A DNA stretch of 64,000 nucleotides from CALKJU01 sp046349355 (GCA_046349355.1 JAXMCM010000028.1:69408-133407), one strand, 5' to 3'. Shown: positions 10,673 to 19,751, counted from the first letter of the stretch. A program made the numbers and translations. The notes: a model not told the origin generated them from the letters alone.

Positions 10673-11557
10673 TCAGCGCAGGGCGGCCGACGTCCCGCGC
10701 AAGTGCTCGCTCATGTTCAATCGCCAGGCCCACAGGCCGCTGGCGACGATCACCACCGCACCGGTCAGCGTCAGGAACGTCGGCACGTCGCCGAACACGA
10801 AGAAGCTGATCAGCATCGCCCATACCAGCTGGAGATACGAGAAGGGGCTGAGCCTGGATGCCTCCATCCGCTGCAGCGCCAGGATGACCAGGAGGTGGCC
10901 GACGGCGCCGAACGCTCCCATGGTCACCAGCATCGCCCACTGCAGCAGCGAAGGCGTCTGCCAGCCGAACGGCAGGATGAGGGTGAAGACGACGAGCCCG
11001 CCGAGGCCGCCATAGAGCAGCGAGACGACGGCATCGCCCTCGCGGACAAGGCGGGTCGACACCTGGTAGACGGCGTAGGTCAGTGCGCACAGCAGCGCCA
11101 GGACGGCGCCGATGTTGAAGGTCGAGCTGCCCGGGCGGATCACCAGCATGGCGCCGGCGAGACCGGCCCCGATCGCCAGCCAGCGCAGCAACGAGACACG
11201 CTCCTTGAGCACCACCACGGCGAGCCCGGCGACCAGGATGGGGGTCATGAAGACGATGGCCGAGACGTCGCCCAGTGGCATGTGGCGCAGGGCGAGGAAG
11301 TTGCAGACCGTCGACAGCATCAGCATCAGCGAGCGGCCGAGCTGGACCGGCAGCTGGGGAGCGCGCGGCAGCCTGGCCAGGGCGCCGGGAAAGAGCACGG
11401 CGACCAAGACGACGTGGAAGAAGTAGCGCGCCCACAGGACCATGGTCGGCCCGAGCTCGGCGAGCAGCGTCTTGGCGAAGCTGTTCAGGGTGACGAAGAA
11501 CAGGCCGCCGAGGAGGAAGAGGCCCACGGCCCGCAGGGTCGTGTCGCCGCGGGCCAT
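10673..11557 (-). CDS. EamA/DMT-family transporter
   Basis: 294 residues with ten predicted membrane helices arranged as two EamA halves: first half through AMLVIRPGSS, second starting near ALLCALTYAVYQV. The start at 11557 (MARGDTTLRAVG) was chosen because the frame upstream lies in the aminotransferase gene. These transporters export metabolites or amino acids, rarely with known substrate. The gene begins 14 bp after the class IV aminotransferase stop, so an operon is likely, and export of that enzyme's product or substrate is possible but unproven. Confidence 0.9.
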   Translation of the reverse strand: MARGDTTLRAVGLFLLGGLFFVTLNSFAKTLLAELGPTMVLWARYFFHVVLVAVLFPGALARLPRAPQLPVQLGRSLMLMLSTVCNFLALRHMPLGDVSAIVFMTPILVAGLAVVVLKERVSLLRWLAIGAGLAGAMLVIRPGSSTFNIGAVLALLCALTYAVYQVSTRLVREGDAVVSLLYGGLGGLVVFTLILPFGWQTPSLLQWAMLVTMGAFGAVGHLLVILALQRMEASRLSPFSYLQLVWAMLISFFVFGDVPTFLTLTGAVVIVASGLWAWRLNMSEHLRGTSAALR

Positions 11558-11571
11558 GCGCTGCGTCCGGC

Positions 11572-12498
11572 TCAGGCGAGCCGGCGCAGGTACTGCTGCA
11601 CGAAGTCGCAGTCGACGAGCGCGATGTAGGCGTCGGTGAGGCGGCGCGTGACCGGTCCCCACGGCTTGCCGTCGCCGATGGCCTGACCGTTCACGCTGAC
11701 CACCGGGCAGATGCACAGCGACGTCGAGGTCAGGAAGACCTCGTCGGCGGTGTAGGCGTCATAGGGGTCGAGGTCGGCCTCCTCGCAGCCGATGCCGAGC
11801 TTCGCGGCGAGCTCGATCACCGTGCGCCGGCTGACACCCGGCAGGACGAAGCGCTCGCGCGGCGTCAGCAACTTGCCGTCGCGGACGATGAAGATGTTGC
11901 TGCCATGGCCCTCGGTGAGGTTGCCGTCGGCGTCGCACAGCACCGCCCAGGCCTGCGGATCGAGGTCGTGGATCTCCTGGTCGGCGACGATCAGATTCAG
12001 GTAGTTGTGGGTCTTGGCGCGCGGGCTCAACGACTGCGGCGGGGTCCGCCGGGTCGACGGCACGATGACGCGGATGCCGTCGCGGTAGAGCGACGACCGC
12101 TCGGCCAGGGGCAGCGGCATGCACTCGACGATGACGGTGGCGCCATAGTGGTCCCAGGCGTCGCCGTCGACGCGGCGGACGCCTCGGGTGACGCGCTGGC
12201 CGACCCAGTAGTCGTCGTCCGGCCCGAGCAGGTGCAGGTTGCGCGCCAGCACCTCGTCGGAGATGCGGCACATATCGGCGGCACTCATGCCGGCGTCGAG
12301 GCGGAGGTACTTCAGCGACTTCCAGAACCGGTCGACATGCTCCTCGAGACGGAACATGCGGTGCGCGAAGGTGCGGGTCATGTCGAAGGCACCGTCGCCG
12401 TAGAGGAAGCTGCGGTCGCGGAACGGCACCACCGCCTGGCTCTCCGGCACGTAGCGGCCGTTGAAATAGACGATGCGCTCGTTGGAGAGGTCGGGCAT
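11572..12498 (-). CDS. Class IV (branched-chain/D-amino-acid type) PLP aminotransferase
   Basis: 308 residues; start MPDLSNERIVYFNGRYV is the family N-terminus. The PLP-binding Lys is K162 in SPRAKTHNYLN, and GHGSNIF near residue 198 holds the cofactor phosphate. Class IV members include branched-chain aminotransferase, D-amino-acid transaminase and aminodeoxychorismate lyase. The GDGAFDMTRTF segment resembles the BCAT/DAAT branch, but the substrate cannot be fixed. It is upstream of the EamA gene and divergent from the N-demethylase-like gene, with starts 51 bp apart. A second, different class IV enzyme is encoded at 53.2-54.1 kb. Confidence 0.88.
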   Translation of the reverse strand: MPDLSNERIVYFNGRYVPESQAVVPFRDRSFLYGDGAFDMTRTFAHRMFRLEEHVDRFWKSLKYLRLDAGMSAADMCRISDEVLARNLHLLGPDDDYWVGQRVTRGVRRVDGDAWDHYGATVIVECMPLPLAERSSLYRDGIRVIVPSTRRTPPQSLSPRAKTHNYLNLIVADQEIHDLDPQAWAVLCDADGNLTEGHGSNIFIVRDGKLLTPRERFVLPGVSRRTVIELAAKLGIGCEEADLDPYDAYTADEVFLTSTSLCICPVVSVNGQAIGDGKPWGPVTRRLTDAYIALVDCDFVQQYLRRLA

Positions 12499-12549
12499 TG
12501 CGGGCTCGCGGGCTTGACGGGCCCCCAGCATAGGCCCGACAGACGCGGC

Positions 12550-13413
12550 ATGCATCTACCCCTCGTCTTCATGAACGGCCCGTGGCGCATGAGCATGGGC
12601 CTGCGCAACCTCGAGCCGGGCGACTGGCTGTGGATCGACGACGAGCATGCGGCGCACGTCGCCGAACACGCCCGGCTGATCGCCGAGCGGCGCGACGTCG
12701 TCATCGCCGCCCTGCCCGGTTCCGAGGATGCGTGCGCCGAGTTGCTCGAGATGGTCGTCGACGACCTGCTGGCGCATCACGGTCGCGACCACCGCGCGCT
12801 GCGCGCCGATCCCGATCCGCTGGGCACCATCAGCCGCCTCGTGCAGGAGGACTTCTGCCTGCTGCAGCGCAGCGACGAGGGCAGCTACGTGCTGCGCGCC
12901 GGGGTGCTCTGCTTTCCGCTGCACTGGCAGCTGCGCGACAAGCTCGGCCTGCCCTTGCGCGTCATCCACGGTCCGGTGCCGGGCTTCGCCGACCGTCTCG
13001 GCGACCCGGCCGACCGCTTCTTCTCGACACTGACCGTCGAGCGGCCGGTGTGGCGGGCGAACTGGGCGCTGACCGACGAGCCGGAGCTGCACGTCCCGGC
13101 CCGCCGCGGCCACGGCCACAACGTCACCTCAGGCGACGCGGGCGAGCGCCTCTGGCTGCGCATCGAGCGCCAGACGCTGCGCCGGCTGCCACGCAGCCAC
13201 GCGGTCGTGTTCGGCATCCGCACCCTTGTCCGCCGCCTGGACACGATGGTCGGCGAGCCGGGCGTCGCCGCCGCCATCGCCGACCGCATCCGCGAGATGC
13301 CGGAGGCCATGACCCGCTACAAGGGCTTCGCCCCGATGCACGGGCCGCTGCTCGCCTATCTCGACCGGGCCGCCGGCCGACCAGTGGCGGAGGGTGCCGC
13401 CGCCGGGGGGTAG
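12550..13413 (+). CDS. DUF3445 heme-dependent oxidative N-demethylase-like protein
   Basis: 287 residues. Characteristic DUF3445 segments are VQEDFCLLQ, GVLCFPLHWQLRDKLG, VPGFADRLGDPADRFFSTL, ERPVWRANW and RLPRSHAVVFGIRTLV. The family is founded on the alpha subunit of a heme-dependent oxidative N-demethylase of dimethylamine. Here only this subunit-like protein is encoded, without the reductase subunits, so the substrate and electron donor are unknown. It is divergent from the aminotransferase gene, which suggests but does not show a link to amine metabolism. Its 3' end is overlapped for 285 bp by the convergent GNAT reading frame. Confidence 0.82.
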   Translation: MHLPLVFMNGPWRMSMGLRNLEPGDWLWIDDEHAAHVAEHARLIAERRDVVIAALPGSEDACAELLEMVVDDLLAHHGRDHRALRADPDPLGTISRLVQEDFCLLQRSDEGSYVLRAGVLCFPLHWQLRDKLGLPLRVIHGPVPGFADRLGDPADRFFSTLTVERPVWRANWALTDEPELHVPARRGHGHNVTSGDAGERLWLRIERQTLRRLPRSHAVVFGIRTLVRRLDTMVGEPGVAAAIADRIREMPEAMTRYKGFAPMHGPLLAYLDRAAGRPVAEGAAAGG

Positions 13414-13857
13414 CGTGGCGCCGTGGAGACCGCGCCACTGCAGGCGCCAGGGCTGCTCGTCCGGCATGACGACGTTGTCGGGCACCACGGTGAAGCCCAG
13501 CGCCTCGTAGTAGACCGGGTCGCCGACGAGGAGGACCAGCCGGAAGCCAGCCCTGGCGGCCAGCGACAGGCTCATGTTGACGAGCGTCCGGCCGATGCCC
13601 CGGCTGCGCCGCTCCGGATCGATGGCGAGCGGCCCGAGCAGCAGCGCCGGCTGATCGTCGAGCTTCAGCCGCCAGAAGCGGATGGTGCCGACCAGGAGGT
13701 CGCCCTCGCGCGCGACCAGGGCCAGATCCTGCTCGTGCGCGAGACCCTGCCGGTAGCGATAGGACACTTTCCGATGCCGGTCGGCACCGAAGGCCTGGTC
13801 GAGGAGAGCTTCGATGGCGGGTCCGTCGGTCGGACCCTCGGGCGTGATGACGAACAT
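13129..13857 (-). CDS. GNAT N-acetyltransferase with an unusual C-terminal overlap
   Basis: 242 residues. The first ~150 form a YhbS-like GNAT fold: ITPEGPTDGPAIEALLDQAF, LLGPLAIDPERRSRGIGRTLV (acetyl-CoA loop RRSRGIG) and LVGDPVYYEALGF. Such domains normally end at about 165-170 residues. Here the frame has no stop there and runs another ~95 codons through the antisense strand of the convergent DUF3445 gene; that tail is low-complexity Ala/Gly/His/Arg and looks like antisense read-through. Either the stop codon was lost or the true end is earlier because of a sequence error. Acyl acceptor unknown. Confidence 0.75.
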   Translation of the reverse strand: MFVITPEGPTDGPAIEALLDQAFGADRHRKVSYRYRQGLAHEQDLALVAREGDLLVGTIRFWRLKLDDQPALLLGPLAIDPERRSRGIGRTLVNMSLSLAARAGFRLVLLVGDPVYYEALGFTVVPDNVVMPDEQPWRLQWRGLHGATLPPGGGTLRHWSAGGPVEIGEQRPVHRGEALVAGHGLRHLADAVGDGGGDARLADHRVQAADKGADAEHDRVAAWQPAQRLALDAQPEALARVA

Positions 13858-14015
13858 GGCGGCGCCTGTCTGCGAGAGGGGGTTCCCGCCGGCGCCACGC
13901 GGGCGCGACGGATCAACGGCCGGTCGAGCCGGTCCCTCGTCGTCGGGCGCCGTGGAGCGCCGAAGTCGCCTTCATCGCGTGCATCAGCGGCCAATGACGA
14001 ACTGCGCCGCCCATG

Positions 14016-14561
14016 TCAATTGTCGTCTGCCGCCAACCGCGGATTCGAGATCGTGACGATCGGGCCGGCGGCCCCGCGCAGCTCGAGGGCCCGCTGCAGC
14101 ACCCAGCCCACGGTCGGGAAGGCCAGGTCGGCCCACGGGATGTCGTCCCAGTCGATCAGCTCGACCTCGAGGCTCTCCGGACCGGGCGCGACGGCCGGGT
14201 CGAGCAGGGTGGCGCGGTAGAGCAGCTGCACCTGGCTGATCCGCGGGACGGAGAAGGTCGCGATCAGGCCGTCGATGCGGATGCGTGCCCTCGCCTCCTC
14301 CCAGGCCTCGCGGATGGCACCTTCCTCGGCGGTCTCGCCCATCTCCATGTAGCCGGCCGGGATCGTCCAGAAGCCGGCGCGGGGCTCGATCGCCCGGCGG
14401 CAGACCAGCAGGCGGTCGCCCCAGGTGCAGACCGCGCCGACCACGACCTTCGGATTGACGTAGTGGATCGTCCCGCAGTCGCGGCAGACGTGGCGGTCGC
14501 GGTCGTCGCCCTCGGGCCGGAGCAGGTCGAGCGTGCCGGCGCAGGTCGGGCAGAAGCGCAT
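14016..14561 (-). CDS. Nudix hydrolase with N-terminal zinc ribbon
   Basis: 181 residues. The N-terminus CPTCAGTL...CRDCG is a four-Cys zinc ribbon. The Nudix box GYMEMGETAEEGAIREAWEEA (positions about 70-90) keeps the catalytic REAWEE core, but the Gly that usually follows it is Arg. It cleaves nucleoside diphosphate compounds, probably NAD-, FAD- or ADP-ribose-like judging by the zinc-ribbon subfamily. The start overlaps the DUF1192 stop by one base (TGATG), so the two are translationally coupled. Confidence 0.88.
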   Translation of the reverse strand: MRFCPTCAGTLDLLRPEGDDRDRHVCRDCGTIHYVNPKVVVGAVCTWGDRLLVCRRAIEPRAGFWTIPAGYMEMGETAEEGAIREAWEEARARIRIDGLIATFSVPRISQVQLLYRATLLDPAVAPGPESLEVELIDWDDIPWADLAFPTVGWVLQRALELRGAAGPIVTISNPRLAADDN

Positions 14562-14764
14562 CAGCCGGCCGCCGGGTCCCGGCGCGGCTTGAACAGGGCC
14601 TCGGCGGCGCTGCGCACGTCCTTGCGCTTGGCGACCTCGGCCTCGACCCTCGAGACCTCGGCGCGCAGCTGGACGATGTAGGCCTCGAGCTCGACGACGC
14701 TCATCGGGCGCAGGTCCCGGGCCAGCTCCGGCTTCGGCCGCGGCCTCGCCTCCTCCTCGTCCAT
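14561..14764 (-). CDS. DUF1192 family small protein
   Basis: 67 residues. The core MSVVELEAYIVQLRAEVSRV followed by EAEVAKRKDVRSAAEALFK matches the short coiled-coil DUF1192 family, common next to housekeeping genes in alphaproteobacteria. No signal peptide or membrane segment; heptad-like Leu/Val spacing suggests a helical oligomer. Function unknown. It precedes and is coupled to the zinc-ribbon Nudix gene. Confidence 0.82.
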   Translation of the reverse strand: MDEEEARPRPKPELARDLRPMSVVELEAYIVQLRAEVSRVEAEVAKRKDVRSAAEALFKPRRDPAAG

Positions 14765-14897
14765 GACGGCAGGCTCCCCGACAATTGCCCGTCCTTCATG
14801 CGCCGCTCACCGGCCGGCGGCAAGCCGGGCGCCGCCTTGACAAGGCGCGAGGCGCGCCGCCACAACCCGGCTCCGCCGGTCGCGCGGGAGGCCTGAG

Positions 14898-15380
14898 TTG
14901 AGCGAGCCCTACATCAAGTATTTCCCGGTATCCTGGGAAGAGCTGCACCGCGACGCCAAGGCGCTCGCCTGGCGCCTCGCCGCCGGCGGCCCGTGGAAGG
15001 GCATCATCGCGATCACCCGCGGCGGCCTCGTTCCGGCGCACATCATCGCCCGCGAGCTCGACGTGCGGATCATCGATACGGTCTGCATCTCGTCCTACGA
15101 CGACCAGTCGCACCGCGACGCCCAGATCCTCAAGCGGGCCGACGGCGACGGCGCGGGCTGGCTGGTGGTGGACGACCTCGTCGACACCGGCACCACCGGC
15201 CGGCTGGTCCGCGAGATGCTGCCCAAGGCGCACTTCGCCACCGTCTACGCCAAGCCGGCGGGGCGCTCGGTGGTCGACACCTTCATCACCGAGGTCAGCC
15301 AGGACACCTGGATCCTGTTCCCCTGGGACACGGCTCCGCAGTACGCCAAGCCGATCGCCGCCCAGGCCAAGTCGGCCTGA
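14898..15380 (+). CDS. gpt: Xanthine(-guanine) phosphoribosyltransferase
   Basis: 160 residues, TTG start. Alignment with E. coli Gpt is strong throughout: GIIAITRGGLVPAHIIAREL, DTVCISSYDD, the PRPP loop VVDDLVDTGTTG (90-101), PKAHFATVYAKPAG and QDTWILFPWD. It salvages xanthine or guanine with PRPP to give XMP or GMP in the cytosol. GGGAGG lies 7-12 bases before the TTG. No in-frame ATG occurs before the conserved core, so the TTG is the credible start. Confidence 0.93.
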   Translation: MSEPYIKYFPVSWEELHRDAKALAWRLAAGGPWKGIIAITRGGLVPAHIIARELDVRIIDTVCISSYDDQSHRDAQILKRADGDGAGWLVVDDLVDTGTTGRLVREMLPKAHFATVYAKPAGRSVVDTFITEVSQDTWILFPWDTAPQYAKPIAAQAKSA

Positions 15381-15400
15381 GCCGGCGCGGCCGGTTTCGA

Positions 15401-16021
15401 TCAGGTAAGCGGCAGCACCACGTTGGCGCGGTAGGGACCGCGTTCCAGCAGCGCCCGGCCCCAGCGTTCGAGATGGGGGAGCACCGGCCGCTCGATCGGC
15501 AGGTTGCTGTAGCGCCACCAGGCGCAGCCCAGCGGAATGTCGCCGATGGTCAGGCGGTCCCCGGCGATGCAGTCGCGGCCGGCCAGCGCGGCGTCGGCGA
15601 TCGCCCAGACCGGACCGAGCCGCGCTGCAGCCTCCCGCACCGCCGCCATGTCGCGCTTGTCCGCCGGCGTCCGGCACAGCTGGATGAAGCAGGTGCCGAG
15701 GTCGGGACCGGGGTTCAGCACCATCCAGTCCATCCACATGTCGGCACGGGCGCGGACCCGCGGGTCCTCGGGCCACAGGCCGCCGGCATCGTAGCGGGCG
15801 GCGAGGTAGCGCACGCAGGCATTGGATTCCCAGACGACCGTGCCGTCGTCCTCGACCGTCGGGATGCGGCGGTTCGGGTTGAGCCGGCCGTACTCGGCCG
15901 TGTCGAGGCGGCCGAACGGACCGCCGACGTCGAGCCGCTCGTGCGGCAGGCCGAGCTCGCCTACGACCCACATCACCTTCTGGACGTTCAGCGAATTGGG
16001 ACGTCCCCAGACCCGCAGCAT
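15401..16021 (-). CDS. Glutathione S-transferase family protein
   Basis: 206 residues from the ATG at 16021, chosen because GGAGG sits five bases upstream and MLRVWGRPNSLNVQKVMW is the usual N-terminus. GTG at 16042 and ATG at 16036 are alternatives. The thioredoxin-like domain carries NPNRRIPTVEDDGTVVWESNAC, the cis-Pro and glutathione-binding Glu-Ser. The C-terminal helical domain holds GDRLTIGDIPLG. Likely detoxification or thiol chemistry; substrate unknown. Confidence 0.9.
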   Translation of the reverse strand: MLRVWGRPNSLNVQKVMWVVGELGLPHERLDVGGPFGRLDTAEYGRLNPNRRIPTVEDDGTVVWESNACVRYLAARYDAGGLWPEDPRVRARADMWMDWMVLNPGPDLGTCFIQLCRTPADKRDMAAVREAAARLGPVWAIADAALAGRDCIAGDRLTIGDIPLGCAWWRYSNLPIERPVLPHLERWGRALLERGPYRANVVLPLT

Positions 16022-16077
16022 GTCGGCCTCCGCCATCCTCACCAGGGCTGCGAGCCTACTGCCGGAGGCTTGCGCCG

Positions 16078-17412
16078 TCAGCGCTCGGTGAACGCCCGCT
16101 CGCGGGCGCGCAGGAGCGGCTTCAGCAGGTATTGCAGGACCGTGCGGTGGCCGGTCAGCACGCTGATCTGCGCGGTCATGCCGGGAATGATCTCGAGCGG
16201 CGCCTCGTCGCTGCCGAGGTGGCTGCGTTCGGTGCGGACGCGCACGCGGTAGAAGCTCTCGCCCTTGTCGTCGGCGATGCTGTCGGCACTGATGTCCTCG
16301 ACCGTCCCCTTGAGCCCGCCATAGATGGCGTAGTCGTAGGCGGTGATCTTGACCGTCGCCGGCAGGCCGGGGCGGAGGAAGGCGATGTCCGCCGGCCGCA
16401 CCTGCGCCTCGACCAGCAGCGTGTCCTCGAGCGGGACGATCTCCATGAGGTCCGCCCCGGGCTGGACCACGCCGCCGATGGTGCTGACCTTGATCTGCTT
16501 GATGGTGCCGCGCACCGGCGAGCGCACCTCGGTCCGGCGGACCCGGTCCTCGCCGGCGACGATGACCTCGCGCAGGCCGGCCAGCTCGCCCTCGACGGCG
16601 TTGAGGTCCCGCTGCGCATCGCTGCGGAAGGTGGTGATGGCGGCGGCGATCCGCTGGTTGGCCTCGCGCACGGCAGTCTCGCCGCGCGGCACGGCGAGCC
16701 TCGTCTGCTCCAGCTCGCCCTTCAGGTCGCTGACCTCGCGCTGCAGCTTGAGCAGGTCGGAGCGGGCGACGACCCGCTTCTGCGCCAGCGGCTCGGTCAG
16801 CGCCAGCTCCTCCCCGGCGAGGGCAAAGGAGCGCTCGAGCTGGGTCAGGCGGGTCCGCAGCTCGGCCAGCTCCTGCTCGCGCTGCTCGACCTGGCGCTGC
16901 AGCAGGTCGACGTCACCCTGCAGCCGCGCCTGGCGCGAGGCGAACAGGTCCTGCTCGTTGGCGGCGAGCTCCGGGGCGTCGGCGAGCACCTCGGGCGGGA
17001 AGGTGACGGCGGTCTCGCCGATCTCGGCGCGAAGGCGCGCGGCCGACGCTTCCAGCGCCAGGAAGCGCGCCCGCTTCTCGCGGAAGTCGCTGGCGGCGCG
17101 GACATTGTCGATGCGCATCACCACCTGGCCGGCATCGACCACCTCGCCCTCGCGGGCGTTGATCGCGGCGACGATGCCACCCTCGAGGTTCTGCACTACC
17201 TGGACCTGCCGCGACGGGATCACCCGGCCGTCGCCGCGGGTCACCTCGTCGAGCGTCGCCCGGCTGGCCCAGACGCCGAAGGCGACGACGAACGCCACCA
17301 CGACCAGCAGCAGGAGGTGGCTGAGCCCGCGCGGGCGCAGGTGCTCGGCGCCGGCCGAAGCCCGCATGAAGGCGGCAAGCTCGCGGTCGCGGCGGCGCGC
17401 CAGGGCGGCCAT
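16078..17412 (-). CDS. Type I secretion HlyD-family membrane fusion protein
   Basis: 444 residues. One membrane helix at about 31-50 anchors it in the inner membrane. Then come VVQNLEGGIVAAINAREGEVV (lipoyl half), a long coiled coil (about 110-300), the second lipoyl half RSPVRGTIKQIKVSTIGGVVQPGADLMEIVP, and the HlyD-type end with TAYDYAIYGGLKGTVEDIS. It links the ABC exporter to the TolC-like channel encoded divergently. The start overlaps the ABC stop by one base (TGATG). It probably serves the RTX proteins at 55.9-64 kb. Confidence 0.94.
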   Translation of the reverse strand: MAALARRRDRELAAFMRASAGAEHLRPRGLSHLLLLVVVAFVVAFGVWASRATLDEVTRGDGRVIPSRQVQVVQNLEGGIVAAINAREGEVVDAGQVVMRIDNVRAASDFREKRARFLALEASAARLRAEIGETAVTFPPEVLADAPELAANEQDLFASRQARLQGDVDLLQRQVEQREQELAELRTRLTQLERSFALAGEELALTEPLAQKRVVARSDLLKLQREVSDLKGELEQTRLAVPRGETAVREANQRIAAAITTFRSDAQRDLNAVEGELAGLREVIVAGEDRVRRTEVRSPVRGTIKQIKVSTIGGVVQPGADLMEIVPLEDTLLVEAQVRPADIAFLRPGLPATVKITAYDYAIYGGLKGTVEDISADSIADDKGESFYRVRVRTERSHLGSDEAPLEIIPGMTAQISVLTGHRTVLQYLLKPLLRARERAFTER

Positions 17413-19622
17413 CAGGCGTCCCCCCTCACCTGGCCGGCGGCCAGCGCCTTCAGCACCTGCTCCTTCGGTCCGTCGGCGACGACCCGGCCGCCATCGAGGA
17501 CGATGAGCCGGTCGACGAGGCTCAGCAGCGAGGCCCGGTGCGTCACCAGCAGCAGTGTCCGGCCCGCCAGCTCGTCGGCCAGCCGGCCCTTCAGCGCCGC
17601 CTCGCCGCCATTGTCCATGGCACTCGACGGCTCGTCGAGGACGAGGATCGGTGGCTGGCCCAGCAGCGCCCGGGCCAGCGCCACCGCCTGCCGCTGCCCG
17701 CCGGACAGGACCTGGCCGCGCTCGCCGACCTGCAGGTCGTAGCCCTGCGGGTGGCGGGCGGCGAAGTCGTCCACCCCGGCCAGCCGGGCCGCCTCCAGCA
17801 CCGCGGCATCGTCGGCCTGCGGCCGGCCGGCGGCGATGTTGTCGCGCAGGGAGCCGGTGAACAGCATCACGTCCTGCGGCACGCAGCCGATGTTGCGGCG
17901 CAGGTCGGCCGGGTCGATCTGGCGGAGGTCGCAGCCGTCGACGAGGATGCTGCCGCCGTCCGGCTGGTAGAGGCCCAGCAGCAGCTTCTGCACGGTCGAC
18001 TTGCCGGAGCCGATCCGGCCGATCAGCGCCACCTTCTCGCCGGCGCCGAGGCGGAACGAGACACCGGCCAGCGCCGGCACGGCCTGCTCGGGATAGCTGA
18101 AGGTGACGTTGCGGAACTCGATGTCGCCGCGCAGGACCGGCCGGTGCAGGAAGCGGCTCTCGGCCGGCCGTTCCACCGGCAGCCGCATCAGCTGGTCGAG
18201 CGTGCGATAGGCGGTGCGCGACTGGCTCAGGCGGGCCAGCATCTGCGCCACCTGGCCGAGCGGCGCCATGGCCCGGCCGGCGAGGATCGAGCAGGCGACG
18301 AGCCCGCCCACGGTCAGCCGTCCGGCGGCGATCTCGTAGACGCCGACGACGACCACGCCGACGGTGACGAGGTTGGCGGCGACCACGGCGAGATTGACGG
18401 TGATCGAGGACAGCAGCCGCGAGCGGTTGGCGGTGGCGGCCGCGGCGCCGACGCTGCGCTCCCACAGGGCCTGCATCCGGCCCTCGGCGCCGACGCTGCG
18501 GACGGTCTCGAGGCCGGCGATGCTCTCGACCAGGATGGCATGCTTGCGTGCACCCTCCTGCAGGCTGTGCCGGACCATGCGGTTGAGCGGTACCTGGATG
18601 GCGAGGCCGAGCAGGATCACCACCGGCACGGCGACCGCCGGGACGATGGCAACCGGCCCCGCGATCAGCCAGACGATGCCGATGAACAGGGCGACGAACG
18701 GCAGGTCGATCAGCGTGGTGATCGTCGCCGAGGTGAAGAAGTCACGCAGGGTCTCGAACTCGCGCAGGTGGCTGGCGAAGGCGCCGGCGGAGGCCGGGCG
18801 GACCGCCATCCGCATGCCCAGCACCTGCTCGAAGATCCGCGAGGCGAGGCGGATGTCGGCGATCCGCCCCGCCGTGTCGACGAAGTAGCCGCGCAGGACG
18901 CGCAGCACGAAGTCGAAGCCGAAGACGGTGAGGGCGCCGATCGCCAGCACCCAGAGCGTCTCGACCGCATTGTTCGGCACGACGCGGTCGTAGACGTTCA
19001 TCACGAACAACGGGCTCGCCAGCGCGAACAGGTTGATGAGCACGGCCGCCAGCGCGACCTCGCCATAGATCGGCCACTGCCGCAGCAGCGTCGACCAGAA
19101 CCAGTGGCCGCGCCGGGTGCCGCCAGCGGTGGAGTCCTCGGTCCTGGCCGCCGCCTCCGGATGCGCGAACAGCGCCCAGCCCGCATAGCGCCGCTCGAGT
19201 TCGGCGAGGCTGGTCCGGACGATGCCCCGCCCCGTTTCCGGCAGGGCGATGGTGGCGGTGCCGTCAGCGTCCAGGGCGGTCAGCACGCAGGCCCCGTCGT
19301 CCTGTTCGAGCAGGATGGCCGGCAGCGCCAGCCGATCGATCCGCCGCAGCGGCCGGCGCAGCAGCCGGGCGTGCAGGCCGGCGCGCGCGGCGGCACGGAC
19401 CGCAAGGTCGGGCGTCAGCCGCCCGTCCTCCGGCACGGGCAGTCCCGCCGTCAGGGCCTGCGGCGACAGCGGCCGCCCGTGCAGCTCGGTCAGCGTGACG
19501 AGGCAAAGCAGCAGGGGATCGTCGATCGCACGACCCGTCGCCAGAAACCGGGCGGACAGCGTCGAAGCGGGGCCTTCGGGGTCCGGACGGCGCGCCGCCG
19601 TGAGCGCGCTCGGTTCCGCCAT
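17412..19622 (-). CDS. Type I secretion ABC transporter with C39-like domain (LapB/HlyB type)
   Basis: 736 residues from the ATG at 19622, which has a GGAGG site seven bases upstream; the frame is open further but without such a site. Residues ~25-150 form a C39-like domain without the catalytic Cys-Gly context of true peptidases (LLLCLVTLTELHGRPLSPQAL), the form used to hold RTX substrates rather than cut leader peptides. Residues ~180-450 are the membrane domain. The nucleotide-binding domain has Walker A GRIGSGKST, signature LSGGQRQAVALARAL and Walker B ILVLDEPSSAMD. It drives one-step export across both membranes together with the HlyD and TolC partners. Confidence 0.94.
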   Translation of the reverse strand: MAEPSALTAARRPDPEGPASTLSARFLATGRAIDDPLLLCLVTLTELHGRPLSPQALTAGLPVPEDGRLTPDLAVRAAARAGLHARLLRRPLRRIDRLALPAILLEQDDGACVLTALDADGTATIALPETGRGIVRTSLAELERRYAGWALFAHPEAAARTEDSTAGGTRRGHWFWSTLLRQWPIYGEVALAAVLINLFALASPLFVMNVYDRVVPNNAVETLWVLAIGALTVFGFDFVLRVLRGYFVDTAGRIADIRLASRIFEQVLGMRMAVRPASAGAFASHLREFETLRDFFTSATITTLIDLPFVALFIGIVWLIAGPVAIVPAVAVPVVILLGLAIQVPLNRMVRHSLQEGARKHAILVESIAGLETVRSVGAEGRMQALWERSVGAAAATANRSRLLSSITVNLAVVAANLVTVGVVVVGVYEIAAGRLTVGGLVACSILAGRAMAPLGQVAQMLARLSQSRTAYRTLDQLMRLPVERPAESRFLHRPVLRGDIEFRNVTFSYPEQAVPALAGVSFRLGAGEKVALIGRIGSGKSTVQKLLLGLYQPDGGSILVDGCDLRQIDPADLRRNIGCVPQDVMLFTGSLRDNIAAGRPQADDAAVLEAARLAGVDDFAARHPQGYDLQVGERGQVLSGGQRQAVALARALLGQPPILVLDEPSSAMDNGGEAALKGRLADELAGRTLLLVTHRASLLSLVDRLIVLDGGRVVADGPKEQVLKALAAGQVRGDA

Positions 19623-19734
19623 GCATGCCTCCGGGGTGGTCGACGTCTCCGCGGCCGCTGCCGGCCGCCGGGCGGTGTGGTCCGGCGGACACAACCCCGC
19701 CGCGCAGCATGCCCGGCCGGGCGTTTTCATGCTG

Positions 19735-19751
19735 CCATTGTCGCCCAATGG
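19735..19751. promoter_or_regulatory. Inverted repeat in the divergent type I secretion intergenic region
   Basis: CCATTG and CAATGG, six-base perfect arms separated by TCGCC, lie centrally in the 284-bp gap between the ABC exporter (minus) and the TolC-type gene (plus). The position suits an operator that controls both directions. No matching copy was seen upstream of the RTX genes. Weak evidence, as a repeat this short can occur by chance. Confidence 0.25.
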
